Source: Leucobacter komagatae (lineage in GTDB: Bacteria; Actinomycetota; Actinomycetes; Actinomycetales; Microbacteriaceae). Taken from it: a stretch of 64,000 bases of DNA. The notes under the pieces are model-generated. The model had not been told where the DNA came from, did no database searches, and worked only from the letters and a program-made list of their open reading frames with translations. Numbering within the stretch: position 1 is the first letter of the stretch; each line of letters begins with the position of its first letter. Below, piece by piece: positions 56,991 to 64,000 of the stretch. The position numbers and the translations under genes were made by a program. The DNA lies in the NCBI RefSeq assembly GCF_006716085.1, contig NZ_VFON01000001.1, forward strand, positions 2,542,001 to 2,606,000, written 5' to 3'.

Positions 56991-57284
56991 GTGAGTGAAC
57001 AACGCAAAGCCTGGACCACCTACATTGTGTTGCGCCTGCTGTTTTTCGCGGTGCCCTTTGCCGGGCTGTACGCGCTGGGTCTCGCGCTCGGCCTCACCAT
57101 GACCGCGTCGGGCATTGTCGCGGCGGTTCTCGCGATGCTCATCGGCGTCTCGCTGTCGATCTTGCTCCTGTCGAAGCCCCGCGAGGAGGCGTCCGAGAGT
57201 ATTTACGCGTGGCGCAACCGCGAGCGTACCGCTGACGACGTGGCTGAAGACGCTGTGCTCGACGGCGAAAGCGGCTCTAACTAG
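56991..57284 (+). CDS. DUF4229 family small membrane protein
   Basis: 97 residues, two helices (about 12-33 and 38-60), then a cytoplasmic tail with KPREEASESIYAWRNRERTADDVAEDA. The family is actinobacterial and often near men genes. GTG 56991 lies 7 bases after TAGACT. The 3' end overlaps the convergent XRE gene by 8 bases. Confidence 0.82.
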   Translation: MSEQRKAWTTYIVLRLLFFAVPFAGLYALGLALGLTMTASGIVAAVLAMLIGVSLSILLLSKPREEASESIYAWRNRERTADDVAEDAVLDGESGSN

Positions 57285-57672
57285 CGTCGGGTTCGGCTCG
57301 ATACGGCGTGCCATTTTCTGCGGCACCGTCTTCTCCAGCGCCCTCGCGTGCGCGCTGTTCGCGGAGGAACTCCCGTGCCGTGTACTGCCGTGAGCGCTGA
57401 CCGAAGTCGCGTGACGTCAGCCCGCTGATGAGCGACCCCGGGTCAATCTCGAGCACGCTAGCGATCCGAACAAGCGTTTCGGCCGAGGGGCTCTGCGTCC
57501 CGCGCTCGATCTTGCCAACGCTCGTGAGGCTGAGCTCTGAGAGGTGGCTCAGGTCTTCCATTGAGATGCCGAGCGCTTGCCTGGCCTCGCGAATGCGCAG
57601 TCCAATGGTCTTGGCGGCGGGTGAGTGGAGACGGGGCACCACACTAGGTTTCCCGGACCGTGTAGAAAACAC
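57277..57672 (-). CDS. XRE family transcriptional regulator
   Basis: 131 residues: HTH_3 domain (IGLRIREARQALGISMEDLSHLSELSLTSVGKIERGTQSPSAETLVRIASVLEID) at about 23-80, then a basic and disordered tail. The start is uncertain: ATG 57672 or a GTG about 12 codons later that follows CCTAGTGT. Targets unknown; it is divergent from the glycosyltransferase genes. Confidence 0.85.
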   Translation of the reverse strand: MFSTRSGKPSVVPRLHSPAAKTIGLRIREARQALGISMEDLSHLSELSLTSVGKIERGTQSPSAETLVRIASVLEIDPGSLISGLTSRDFGQRSRQYTAREFLREQRAREGAGEDGAAENGTPYRAEPDAS

Positions 57673-57816
57673 CAGAACTCAAAAGCGCAGGCATAGAAGA
57701 ACCCGGTACAAAAGTACACATTTGGTACCCGGGCGCCCGCGAGTGCGCGTGGGAGCGGGTGCAGTTTCCGCCCGGCGATCCTCGGGGTGTGCACGGGAAG
57801 CGCAGAATACACTTGA

Positions 57817-59046
57817 GTGATACTTCGCCGCTCCCTACCTATTGAAGGACGACAGCTCATCGTGACCAGCACTCCCGAAAGCACGCCGATCCGTATTCTG
57901 ATCGGCTGTGACACCTTCTCGCCGGACGTGAATGGGGCGGCGCGCTTTGCGGAGCGCCTCGCGGCGGGACTCGTGCGCCGCGGCCACGACGTGCACGTTG
58001 CGGCCCCCTCGAAGAAGCACAAGACCGTCGGCGCGTTCCGCGAGACGATCGAGGGCGAGCAGATGACCGTGCACCGTATCGCCAGCTGGCGCTGGTACCC
58101 GCACGACTGGCTGCGGTTCGTGCTGCCCTGGCGCGCGCGTCACTACGTGAAGCAGATCCTTGACCAGGTGAAGCCCGACGTGATTCACATCCAGTCGCAC
58201 ATCGTGATCGGGCGGGCGCTCGCTCACGAGGGGGCGAAACGCGGAATCAGGATCGTGGCGACGAACCACGTCATGCCCGAGAACGTGCTCGACTTCACGC
58301 TGCTGCCAGAGCGTGCCAAGCGCCTCTTCGTGCGCTGGGGCTGGTACGACGCTGATCGCGTGCTGCGCCGCGCAGCAGCGATCACGACGCCGACGCGTCG
58401 CGCAGCCGACTTCCTCGAGCGCAACACCTACCGCCGCAGCGTGCTGCCGGTGAGCTGCGGCCTCAGGGCGAGCGATTACACGGCGATCGTCGGCCCGCGC
58501 GAGCACAACAAGCTCGTCTTCGTTGGTCGCGTCACGCTCGAGAAGGAGATCGACGTCATCATCAGGGCGCTCGCCCGCCTCGACGCGGACTTGAACGCGA
58601 CACTGACGATCGTCGGCGACGGTGACCAGCGCAAGGCACTGGAGAAGCTCGTTGCCGAGCTTGGGCTGACTTCGCGCGTGCACTTCACCGGCCGCGTGAG
58701 CGACGAGGAGCTGCGCGGGCACCTCACGGATGCCGCGGTGTTCGTGATCGCCTCGATCGCCGAACTCCAGTCGATCGCGACGATGGAGGCGATGGCCTCC
58801 GGGCTACCCATCGTCGCGGCGGACGCGATGGCGCTGCCGCACCTCGTGCACCACGGCGAGAACGGCTACCTGTTCCAGGCGGGCAACGATCGCGAGCTCG
58901 CGGACGCGCTCACGAAGGTGCTCACGGCCGACCCGGCAGAGTACGAGCGGATGCAGCACGAATCGCTCACCGCTGTCCAGGCCCACGACATCGACCGCAC
59001 GCTCGATACCTTCGAGTCCCTGTACCGGGGCACCCCAGTCGCATAG
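57817..59046 (+). CDS. Glycosyltransferase family 4 (GT-B)
   Basis: 409 residues from GTG 57817; GTG 57862 is an alternative. The N-terminal Rossmann half has GCDTFSPDVNGAARFAERLAAGLVRRGHDVHV, the C-terminal half KLVFVGRVTLEKEIDVIIRALARL and SIAELQSIATMEAMASGLPIVAADAMALPHLV, the typical donor site with E-x7-E. It resembles PimB/MgtA-type mannosyl- or glucosyltransferases of actinobacterial lipid glycans. It starts a pair with the next gene, 8 bases apart. Confidence 0.87.
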   Translation: MILRRSLPIEGRQLIVTSTPESTPIRILIGCDTFSPDVNGAARFAERLAAGLVRRGHDVHVAAPSKKHKTVGAFRETIEGEQMTVHRIASWRWYPHDWLRFVLPWRARHYVKQILDQVKPDVIHIQSHIVIGRALAHEGAKRGIRIVATNHVMPENVLDFTLLPERAKRLFVRWGWYDADRVLRRAAAITTPTRRAADFLERNTYRRSVLPVSCGLRASDYTAIVGPREHNKLVFVGRVTLEKEIDVIIRALARLDADLNATLTIVGDGDQRKALEKLVAELGLTSRVHFTGRVSDEELRGHLTDAAVFVIASIAELQSIATMEAMASGLPIVAADAMALPHLVHHGENGYLFQAGNDRELADALTKVLTADPAEYERMQHESLTAVQAHDIDRTLDTFESLYRGTPVA

Positions 59047-59054
59047 CGCGCGCT

Positions 59055-60290
59055 ATGCACATCCTCATCGTCACTGATCAGCACCCCGACTCGCTCGGCG
59101 GGGTGCAGGTCGCGCTGCGCCTCCAGCGGCGCTTTCTGGAGCGCGCAGGCCACACCGTGAGTATCGCCGCGCCAGCGCTGCACCGGCGCGGCTACGAGCA
59201 GGCGGAGCAGGATCGCGGATCCCACATCAACCTCCCTTCGATGCCGATCACACAGGATCGGGAATACGGCCTCACCTGGCCTGGGAGGCGCAGTGACCGT
59301 GCGCTCGATCGCGCGCTCGCCGCGCGCGAGGCGGCCGGCGAGCCCCCGGTGGACCTCGTCCACATCCAGGGCGACTTCTGGGGCGCGATGATCGGGCTCC
59401 GGGCGGCCAAGCGGCACGCGCTTCCCGTCGTGTTCACGATGCACAACAACGTCGACGAGGGGACGCGCGCGGTCACGCCGCTTGCCCCGCTCGCGTTTGC
59501 GGGCCTGCGAGCGTGGCGGCTGGTCAGCGTTGGGCGGGTGCCGCGCGCCGAGCGCGAGCGGGTCTCCGCGAGCGACACGGGCGCCTGGCGCTACCTGGCC
59601 GAGCTCACCGCGGGTGCCGCGCTCGTCACAGCGCCCTCTGGGCACTTTGCGGCGGAGCTTGAACGGCACGGCGTTAGCCCGCTCGTAGGGGTGACGCAGG
59701 GCGGCGTCGACGACGAGCTCATCGCTGAGGTGCGGGCCGTGCCGCGCGCCAGCCGAGAGCGGCCCAAACTCGTCTGGCTCGGCCGCATGAGCGGGGAGAA
59801 GCGGGTGCTCGAGTTCGTCGAGGCCCTCGGGCGCTCGGGTGTGAATGCCGACGTCGCGCTGCACGGCGCCGGTCTCTTGCTCGCTCGCGTCGAGCGGCGG
59901 ATCGAGGCGCTCGGCCTGGGCGACCGAGTGCGGGTCGCGGGGCCTGTGCCCTACGAAAAAGCACTCGCTGCGATGCGCGACGCCGACGCCCTCGTGCAGA
60001 CGTCGATCGGGTTTGAGACCCAGGGGCTCACGCCGTACGAGGCGGCCGCTCTAGGAACGCCGACGGTGTTCTGCGATGCGAACATCGCTGAGGATCTGGC
60101 GGTCACCCCATCGTGGCTGGCTCCCGACGCGAGCGTGGATGCGCTCGCTGAGACGCTCAGGGTCGCGGTGGGCGAACTCGCGGAGCGCGCCGGTCAGCTC
60201 CGGGTGTCTCCGTCAGAGGGCGAGCGGTTGCTGCAGTCGACCAAGACGGCCGGGATGATCGCGCTCTACGAGCGCGTACTCGGGCGTTAG
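59055..60290 (+). CDS. Glycosyltransferase family 4 (GT-B)
   Basis: 411 residues. N-terminal VTDQHPDSLGGVQVALRLQRRFLERAGHTVSI, C-terminal LVWLGRMSGEKRVLEFVEAL and TSIGFETQGLTPYEAAALGTPTVFCDANIAEDL. Co-transcribed with the GT4 gene before it; both probably act in the same cell-envelope glycolipid or polysaccharide pathway. Its stop overlaps the convergent CHAP gene stop. Confidence 0.87.
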   Translation: MHILIVTDQHPDSLGGVQVALRLQRRFLERAGHTVSIAAPALHRRGYEQAEQDRGSHINLPSMPITQDREYGLTWPGRRSDRALDRALAAREAAGEPPVDLVHIQGDFWGAMIGLRAAKRHALPVVFTMHNNVDEGTRAVTPLAPLAFAGLRAWRLVSVGRVPRAERERVSASDTGAWRYLAELTAGAALVTAPSGHFAAELERHGVSPLVGVTQGGVDDELIAEVRAVPRASRERPKLVWLGRMSGEKRVLEFVEALGRSGVNADVALHGAGLLLARVERRIEALGLGDRVRVAGPVPYEKALAAMRDADALVQTSIGFETQGLTPYEAAALGTPTVFCDANIAEDLAVTPSWLAPDASVDALAETLRVAVGELAERAGQLRVSPSEGERLLQSTKTAGMIALYERVLGR

Positions 60291-60925
60291 AAGCGCCAGG
60301 CGACGGCCTGGAAGCCGGCGGGCGGCTTCGGTACCCAAGAGTCATCTGCCTGGACGTAGCCCGAACCCGTCGGGTTGTTCGACTCGATGATTTTGTAGGT
60401 GCCATCGTCATTCACGCCCGTCACGAGCACGGTGTGCACGCCCGACACCCACGAGGTGGGGAACTGGAGGTGCTCGTACTGGATGACGTCGCCGGGCTGC
60501 GCCTCAGTCGGCGACAGGCGGAGTGCGCCGGCGTAGTTCGAGACGGGGTCGCCGCCGCCGGTCCAGGCGCCGCCACCTGCGCGGATCCAGCGCTGTGCGG
60601 AAACGATGCACTCGCCGGGGGCTCCCCAGCCGGTTGCGCGACTCGTGCCGATCTCGGCCGTCGCCGCCGCGATCGCGGCCGTGACGTCGAACCCGTGGGC
60701 TGCGGAACTGTGCGTGGTCTCGGACTCAGCAAGAACAGAGCTGATGGGCGCGAGCGGCGCGGTATCAGTGTCGGTGCTGAGGGCCTGCGTCGTGAGAGAG
60801 ATTGTCGGTGCGGCAGCTGCCGCCGTGAAATCTTCAGTCTCGATTGCGCCGGCTGGGGCTGCTCCCAATGCGAAGGTCACAGCTGCGACGAGCGTGACCA
60901 CAAAGGGTTTGGCGGGTGATGGCAC
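60287..60925 (-). CDS. Secreted CHAP-like amidase/peptidase
   Basis: 212 residues. Signal peptide MPSPAKPFVVTLVAAVTFALGAAPAGA, a Thr/Ala-rich linker, then a CHAP-like domain: catalytic Cys in GAPGECIVSAQRWI, His in GVHTVLVTGV and Asn/Glu in KIIESNNP. Such proteins cleave peptidoglycan cross-bridges or stems. The promoter carries direct repeats resembling MtrA sites. CHAP is my best match, but NlpC/P60-like is possible. Confidence 0.75.
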   Translation of the reverse strand: MPSPAKPFVVTLVAAVTFALGAAPAGAIETEDFTAAAAAPTISLTTQALSTDTDTAPLAPISSVLAESETTHSSAAHGFDVTAAIAAATAEIGTSRATGWGAPGECIVSAQRWIRAGGGAWTGGGDPVSNYAGALRLSPTEAQPGDVIQYEHLQFPTSWVSGVHTVLVTGVNDDGTYKIIESNNPTGSGYVQADDSWVPKPPAGFQAVAWRF

Positions 60926-60979
60926 TCAGAGACTCCAAAACGTTGATGATTGCGAGACCGGTGGGCCTGCAACCTTTCC

Positions 60980-61008
60980 AGTATGCGTTACTGTTCCGTT
61001 ACATTCAA
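60980..61008 (-). promoter_or_regulatory. CHAP gene promoter with MtrA-like direct repeats
   Basis: On the minus strand TTGAAT (61008-61003) and CATACT (60985-60980) are 17 bases apart. The spacer is exactly GTAACG-GAACA-GTAACG (two 6-mers 11 bases apart), resembling the direct-repeat sites of the MtrA response regulator. Confidence 0.55.
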
Positions 61009-61216
61009 GCTTCGGAGGGGCTTTTCGTGCCGAATTGGGGTCGTTTTGCGGCGATCTGGGGATGGAGTTCGGCGTGATTTCAACGATTTTGCACGCTCTC
61101 CTGGCAATTTACTCCAAGTGAATTTGAGTCGCAGGTCGCGGCTGGGCCGCGTGGCGCGAGTTGCGCCGCGAACACGCTAGACTTGACGTCGTTGGTTCGG
61201 TTCGCCGTGCCGATAA

Positions 61217-61301
61217 GGAGGATTCGCCTAGCGGCCTATGGCGCACGCCTGGAACGCGTGTTGGGTTCACGCCCTCAGGGGTTCAAATCCCCTATCCTCC
61301 G
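61217..61301 (+). tRNA. tRNA-Ser (anticodon GGA)
   Basis: Class II tRNA of 85 nt: acceptor GGAGGAT/ATCCTCC, anticodon GGA in CTGGAAC between CACGC and GCGTG, long variable arm, T-loop TTCAAAT. CCA follows directly in the DNA (61302-61304). Confidence 0.95.
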
Positions 61302-61307
61302 CCACGA

Positions 61308-61339
61308 GAAACGCCCCTCACGAACGTGAGGGGCGTTTC
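61308..61339 (+). terminator. Terminator of tRNA-Ser(GGA)
   Basis: Perfect 15-bp arms (GAAACGCCCCTCACG and its complement) with loop AA, right after the tRNA. Confidence 0.85.
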
Positions 61340-61477
61340 GCATTTCGTGACGGCGCTTCCCGTGCCGCCGCAGAAACACAGGTGGGTTCCGCCCTCCGAA
61401 GAGTGCGGAACCCACCTGGTGCCGTTACGTCTCACACGTTCGCGGCCAGACCGCGGGGCCGTGAGAGCCGGTCGTGA

Positions 61478-63700
61478 CTACGCCTTCCGGCGCGCGCCCA
61501 CAACCATCAGGCCAACGAGTACGAGAAGTGCAGCGCTGCCGAGGAAGACAGGTGCGCTCGCCAAGCCGGTTGCAGCAATGGGGGAGTTTGCTGCGGGGGG
61601 AGTGTGCTGTTCAGCATTCGGCTTGTTCGTTGGTGGGGTGGTTGTGGGGGTCTTGGTGGTGCACTTTGGGGCATCGAGTGCGATCTTGATGGTCGCGGTG
61701 CGTCCGTCGGTCGCGAGGGTCCAGCCCTCGGCGGGCTTCAGGAAGGACCCCTGTTCTGCCGTTGCGGTGATAGTGACGGTCGAGCCGGCCTTCATGTCGC
61801 CAGCAACGGTGTAGGTGATGCCTGCGGTTTCTGCGGCGGTGACGTTCGGCGCGGTTGCCGACCCGTCTTCGGTGCAGAGAGCCTGAGTGACGGTCGGTGC
61901 GACCGGGGTGACGGGCTGGTCGCAGGCGACGTCCTTGAGCTCCACAACGAAGGTTGCGGTCTTCTTGTCCTCTGAGACGGTCCAGCCTTCGGCGGGCTTC
62001 AGGAACGACCCCTCTTCGGTGGTTGCGGTGATGGTGGCGGTCGAGCCGGCCTTCACATCGCCATCAATCCTGTAGGTAACACCTGCGGTTTCTGCGACGG
62101 TGACGGTCGGCGCGGTCGCTGACCCGTCCTCGGTGCAGACTGCCTGGGTGACGGTCGGTGCGACGGGAGCGACGGGCTGGTCGCAGGCGACGTCCTTGAG
62201 CTCCACAACGAAGGTTGCGGTCTTCTTGTCCTCTGAGACGGTCCAGCCTTCGGCAGGCTTCAGGGACGACCCCTCTTCGGCGGTTGCGGTGATGGTGGCG
62301 GTCGAGCCGGCCTTCACATCGCCAGCAACCGAGTACGTGACACCTGCGGTTTCTGCGACGGTGACGGTCGGCGCGGTCGCTGATCCGTCTTCGGTGCAGA
62401 CTGCCTGGGTGACGGTCGGTGCGACGGGAGTCACGGGCTGGTCGCAGGCGACGTCCTTGAGCTCCACGGTGTAGGTTGCGGTCCTCTTGTCGTCCGAGAT
62501 GGTCCAGCCTTCGGCAGCGGTGAGGGCGTAGCCCTTGTTCGCCGTGGCGGTGACGGTCACGGTTGAACCGGCCGTCACATCGCCACCAACCGAGTAGGTG
62601 ATGCCTGTGGTGTCTGCCGGAGTGACAGTTGGGACGGTAGCTGACCCGGCCTCAGTGCAGGCGGCCTGGGCTACGGTCGGAGCGACCGGGGCGGCCTTCT
62701 CCTCCGGAGGCTGGTTGCCGTTACCGTCGCCGCCGGCACCGTCGCGGCGAACCTCGGAAGATACCTGTTGCGGGGCGTCGCTGTTGCCAGTGATGGTGGC
62801 GGAGTTCGTGAAGATGCCGTTCTCGCCTGGCAGCAGGTCGCTCGCGTAACGGAAGTAGATGTTCTCGCCGTTGTAGATGGCCGGCTCGCCCGGGTAGTTG
62901 CCGACAAGGGTGATCGAGATGCCGTGCTCGCCGAGGCGCGAGACCGAGTAGCGCTCCTTCCGAAGGGGCTGGCCGTCGCGGTAGCCCTCAACCGAGTCGA
63001 GGTCAATGTGCGAGCCCGCGCCGGGCGTATCCGTGATGGTCATCGTCGGATCGACTGGAGTCGCGGTGCCCGAGTTGAGGTAGACGACCCAGCCGAGCTG
63101 GCCCTTCGGAGTAACAGACCCCTGATCGTCGCTCAGCCACCAGCCGACCTTCGAGTTGCTCTGGCCGGTGCCGGCGGGGCCGTCGGGAAGCAGCGTGAGC
63201 GGAAGCGTCCACGAGCTCGTGCCGGTGAAGTGGAGGTTGTAGTCGGCGCCGTCGACGGTGTTCACGTTGTCGCGGTTCCACGAGAGGGAGAAGTAGGCAC
63301 TTCCCTGAATGTCCTGCTTGCCGCGCACAAACTCGGCGAGGGTGAAGGTAGCGGTATTGCCACTCCACCTACCCTCAGCGACGACCTCGCCCGGGCTCCG
63401 CTCAAGGTCGAACTTTGCGGTGCTCGCGGGGCGAACCTCGGAGGGAAGCACGATGGTGAAGGTGTCGCCTGGCTGCGCCCCGTTCGGCACCGCCCAGTTG
63501 AATGACATGCGGATCTTTTCGCCGCTGCCCGCCGAGCTCTTATCGAGCTGTGCGTTGGTAATCGACACGTTGGTTGTGGCTGCGTTGGCTGCGGGCGCCG
63601 TGAAAACGGAGCCGAGGGTCAGCAGCGCGACGAGCAGCAGGCCGAGGACTCCGGGAGCCCCTAACCTGTCCCTGAGCGGTACCTTTGTGATTCTCAACAT
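61478..63700 (-). CDS. LPXTG-type surface protein with adhesin head and four 87-residue repeats
   Basis: 740 residues. Signal peptide (1-40, ending APAANA). Residues about 41-310 are a beta-rich adhesin head resembling collagen-binding/Ig-like adhesins. Then four tandem repeats of exactly 87 residues (261 bases each), each with one Cys near the start (CTEDGSA) and one near the end (DVACDQP or APKC): eight Cys in all and none elsewhere. The tail is Thr/Pro-rich, then PIAATG, a helix and RRKA, a sorting signal of the LAxTG type. TAAGGAAG precedes ATG 63700. Confidence 0.88.
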   Translation of the reverse strand: MLRITKVPLRDRLGAPGVLGLLLVALLTLGSVFTAPAANAATTNVSITNAQLDKSSAGSGEKIRMSFNWAVPNGAQPGDTFTIVLPSEVRPASTAKFDLERSPGEVVAEGRWSGNTATFTLAEFVRGKQDIQGSAYFSLSWNRDNVNTVDGADYNLHFTGTSSWTLPLTLLPDGPAGTGQSNSKVGWWLSDDQGSVTPKGQLGWVVYLNSGTATPVDPTMTITDTPGAGSHIDLDSVEGYRDGQPLRKERYSVSRLGEHGISITLVGNYPGEPAIYNGENIYFRYASDLLPGENGIFTNSATITGNSDAPQQVSSEVRRDGAGGDGNGNQPPEEKAAPVAPTVAQAACTEAGSATVPTVTPADTTGITYSVGGDVTAGSTVTVTATANKGYALTAAEGWTISDDKRTATYTVELKDVACDQPVTPVAPTVTQAVCTEDGSATAPTVTVAETAGVTYSVAGDVKAGSTATITATAEEGSSLKPAEGWTVSEDKKTATFVVELKDVACDQPVAPVAPTVTQAVCTEDGSATAPTVTVAETAGVTYRIDGDVKAGSTATITATTEEGSFLKPAEGWTVSEDKKTATFVVELKDVACDQPVTPVAPTVTQALCTEDGSATAPNVTAAETAGITYTVAGDMKAGSTVTITATAEQGSFLKPAEGWTLATDGRTATIKIALDAPKCTTKTPTTTPPTNKPNAEQHTPPAANSPIAATGLASAPVFLGSAALLVLVGLMVVGARRKA
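61660..62700 (-). repeat. Four 261-bp coding repeats of the surface protein
   Basis: The phrase GTGACGGTCGG recurs at 61887, 62148 and 62409, with a diverged fourth at 62670, so the period is exactly 261 bases. The two middle copies are nearly identical, so recent duplication or gene conversion is likely. Confidence 0.9.
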
Positions 63701-64000
63701 ACTTCCTTAACTTCCAGTGGCAAGAGAGCCTGTGGGGGCGATTTCGGCGCGCGCGAGTGAAGCCCGCAAGCGGTGTTGCGGGCTCCGCGAGATGCTCTCT
63801 GCCGGCTGGCAAGTGCGCACTCCCCCTCAGTGCGGTCATCACTCTCGCACGCGCACCCGCCCGGCCGTGTCACATTCGCGAGGGTTTCACCCCTCGGATC
63901 ACCCGGCGCCAGTTGTGATGGCGCAATCAGCCGATCGCTGGCGTAATCCCGCCAAATATTCGGCAGCCCGCGTGATTGCTAGGGAGCGGGAACGGGACGG
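63701..64000. other. Upstream region of the surface protein gene, no gene seen
   Basis: About 300 bases to the window edge. Open frames here are GC-driven shadows without ribosome-binding sites. The promoter of the surface protein gene is presumably here, but I cannot point to a convincing -35/-10 pair. Confidence 0.5.

Noticed and set aside
61660..62700. Regular 261-base repeats as a possible CRISPR array
   Set aside because: The repeats are coding, in frame and far too long; no short repeats with unique spacers are seen anywhere in the window.

Overview
The window is GC-rich bacterial chromosome from an actinobacterium, most likely a Leucobacter-like member of the Microbacteriaceae. This rests on the codon bias, the complete menaquinone pathway with actinobacterial-style MenB, MenD and MenG, the DUF2207, DUF4229 and LCP-family proteins, cell-surface proteins with sortase-type tails, and many genes that start a few bases after a TANNNT promoter box (leaderless transcripts). 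The genus is inferred, not proven.

Layout. 1-3.9 kb: 3' end of a large Ig-like surface protein. 3.9-5.1 kb: an IS1249-like insertion sequence with a frame-disrupted transposase. 5.2-12.5 kb: tRNA-Arg, two acyl-CoA synthetases, apt and a DUF2207 membrane protein. 12.5-17.7 kb: menC, a VIT1/CCC1 metal transporter with possible iron boxes, and menB-menE-menA. 17.7-24.9 kb: acyltransferase-3 protein, a hairpin repeat, a 20-codon leader ORF before a heterodimeric ABC exporter, an HPP protein and three small proteins. 25-30.3 kb: tRNA-Ser(GCT), an LCP ligase, a class II Fic protein, tRNA-Ser(TGA), a Cof-type phosphatase and serS. 30.3-39.1 kb: diacylglycerol-kinase-like protein, a PadR two-gene operon, pheA, pgm, a NagD-like phosphatase, a TauE-like transporter, pyrE and a sirtuin.

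39.2-45.0 kb is the most distinctive segment. A five-gene unit (Fbp/Afu-type ATPase, fused permease, binding protein, IMPase-family phosphatase, HutC-type GntR regulator) has a perfect palindrome over its promoter. It is bracketed by two 83-bp hairpin repeats in the same orientation. I read it as an organophosphate import-and-dephosphorylation system rather than an iron transporter.

45.2-57.7 kb: pyruvate carboxylase, ferredoxin-NADP reductase, then polyprenyl synthase and menG (with a Lys/Ala-rich tail), menF, PPK2, menD and small regulatory or membrane proteins. 57.8-64 kb: two GT4 glycosyltransferases, a secreted CHAP-like protein with an MtrA-like promoter, tRNA-Ser(GGA), and a second surface protein with four 87-residue Cys-paired repeats.

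Together the men genes supply MenF, MenD, MenC, MenE, MenB, MenA, a prenyl synthase and MenG, that is chorismate to menaquinone except MenH and the DHNA-CoA thioesterase, which I do not see. Much of the rest concerns the cell envelope: LCP protein, glycosyltransferases, CHAP-like hydrolase and surface proteins.
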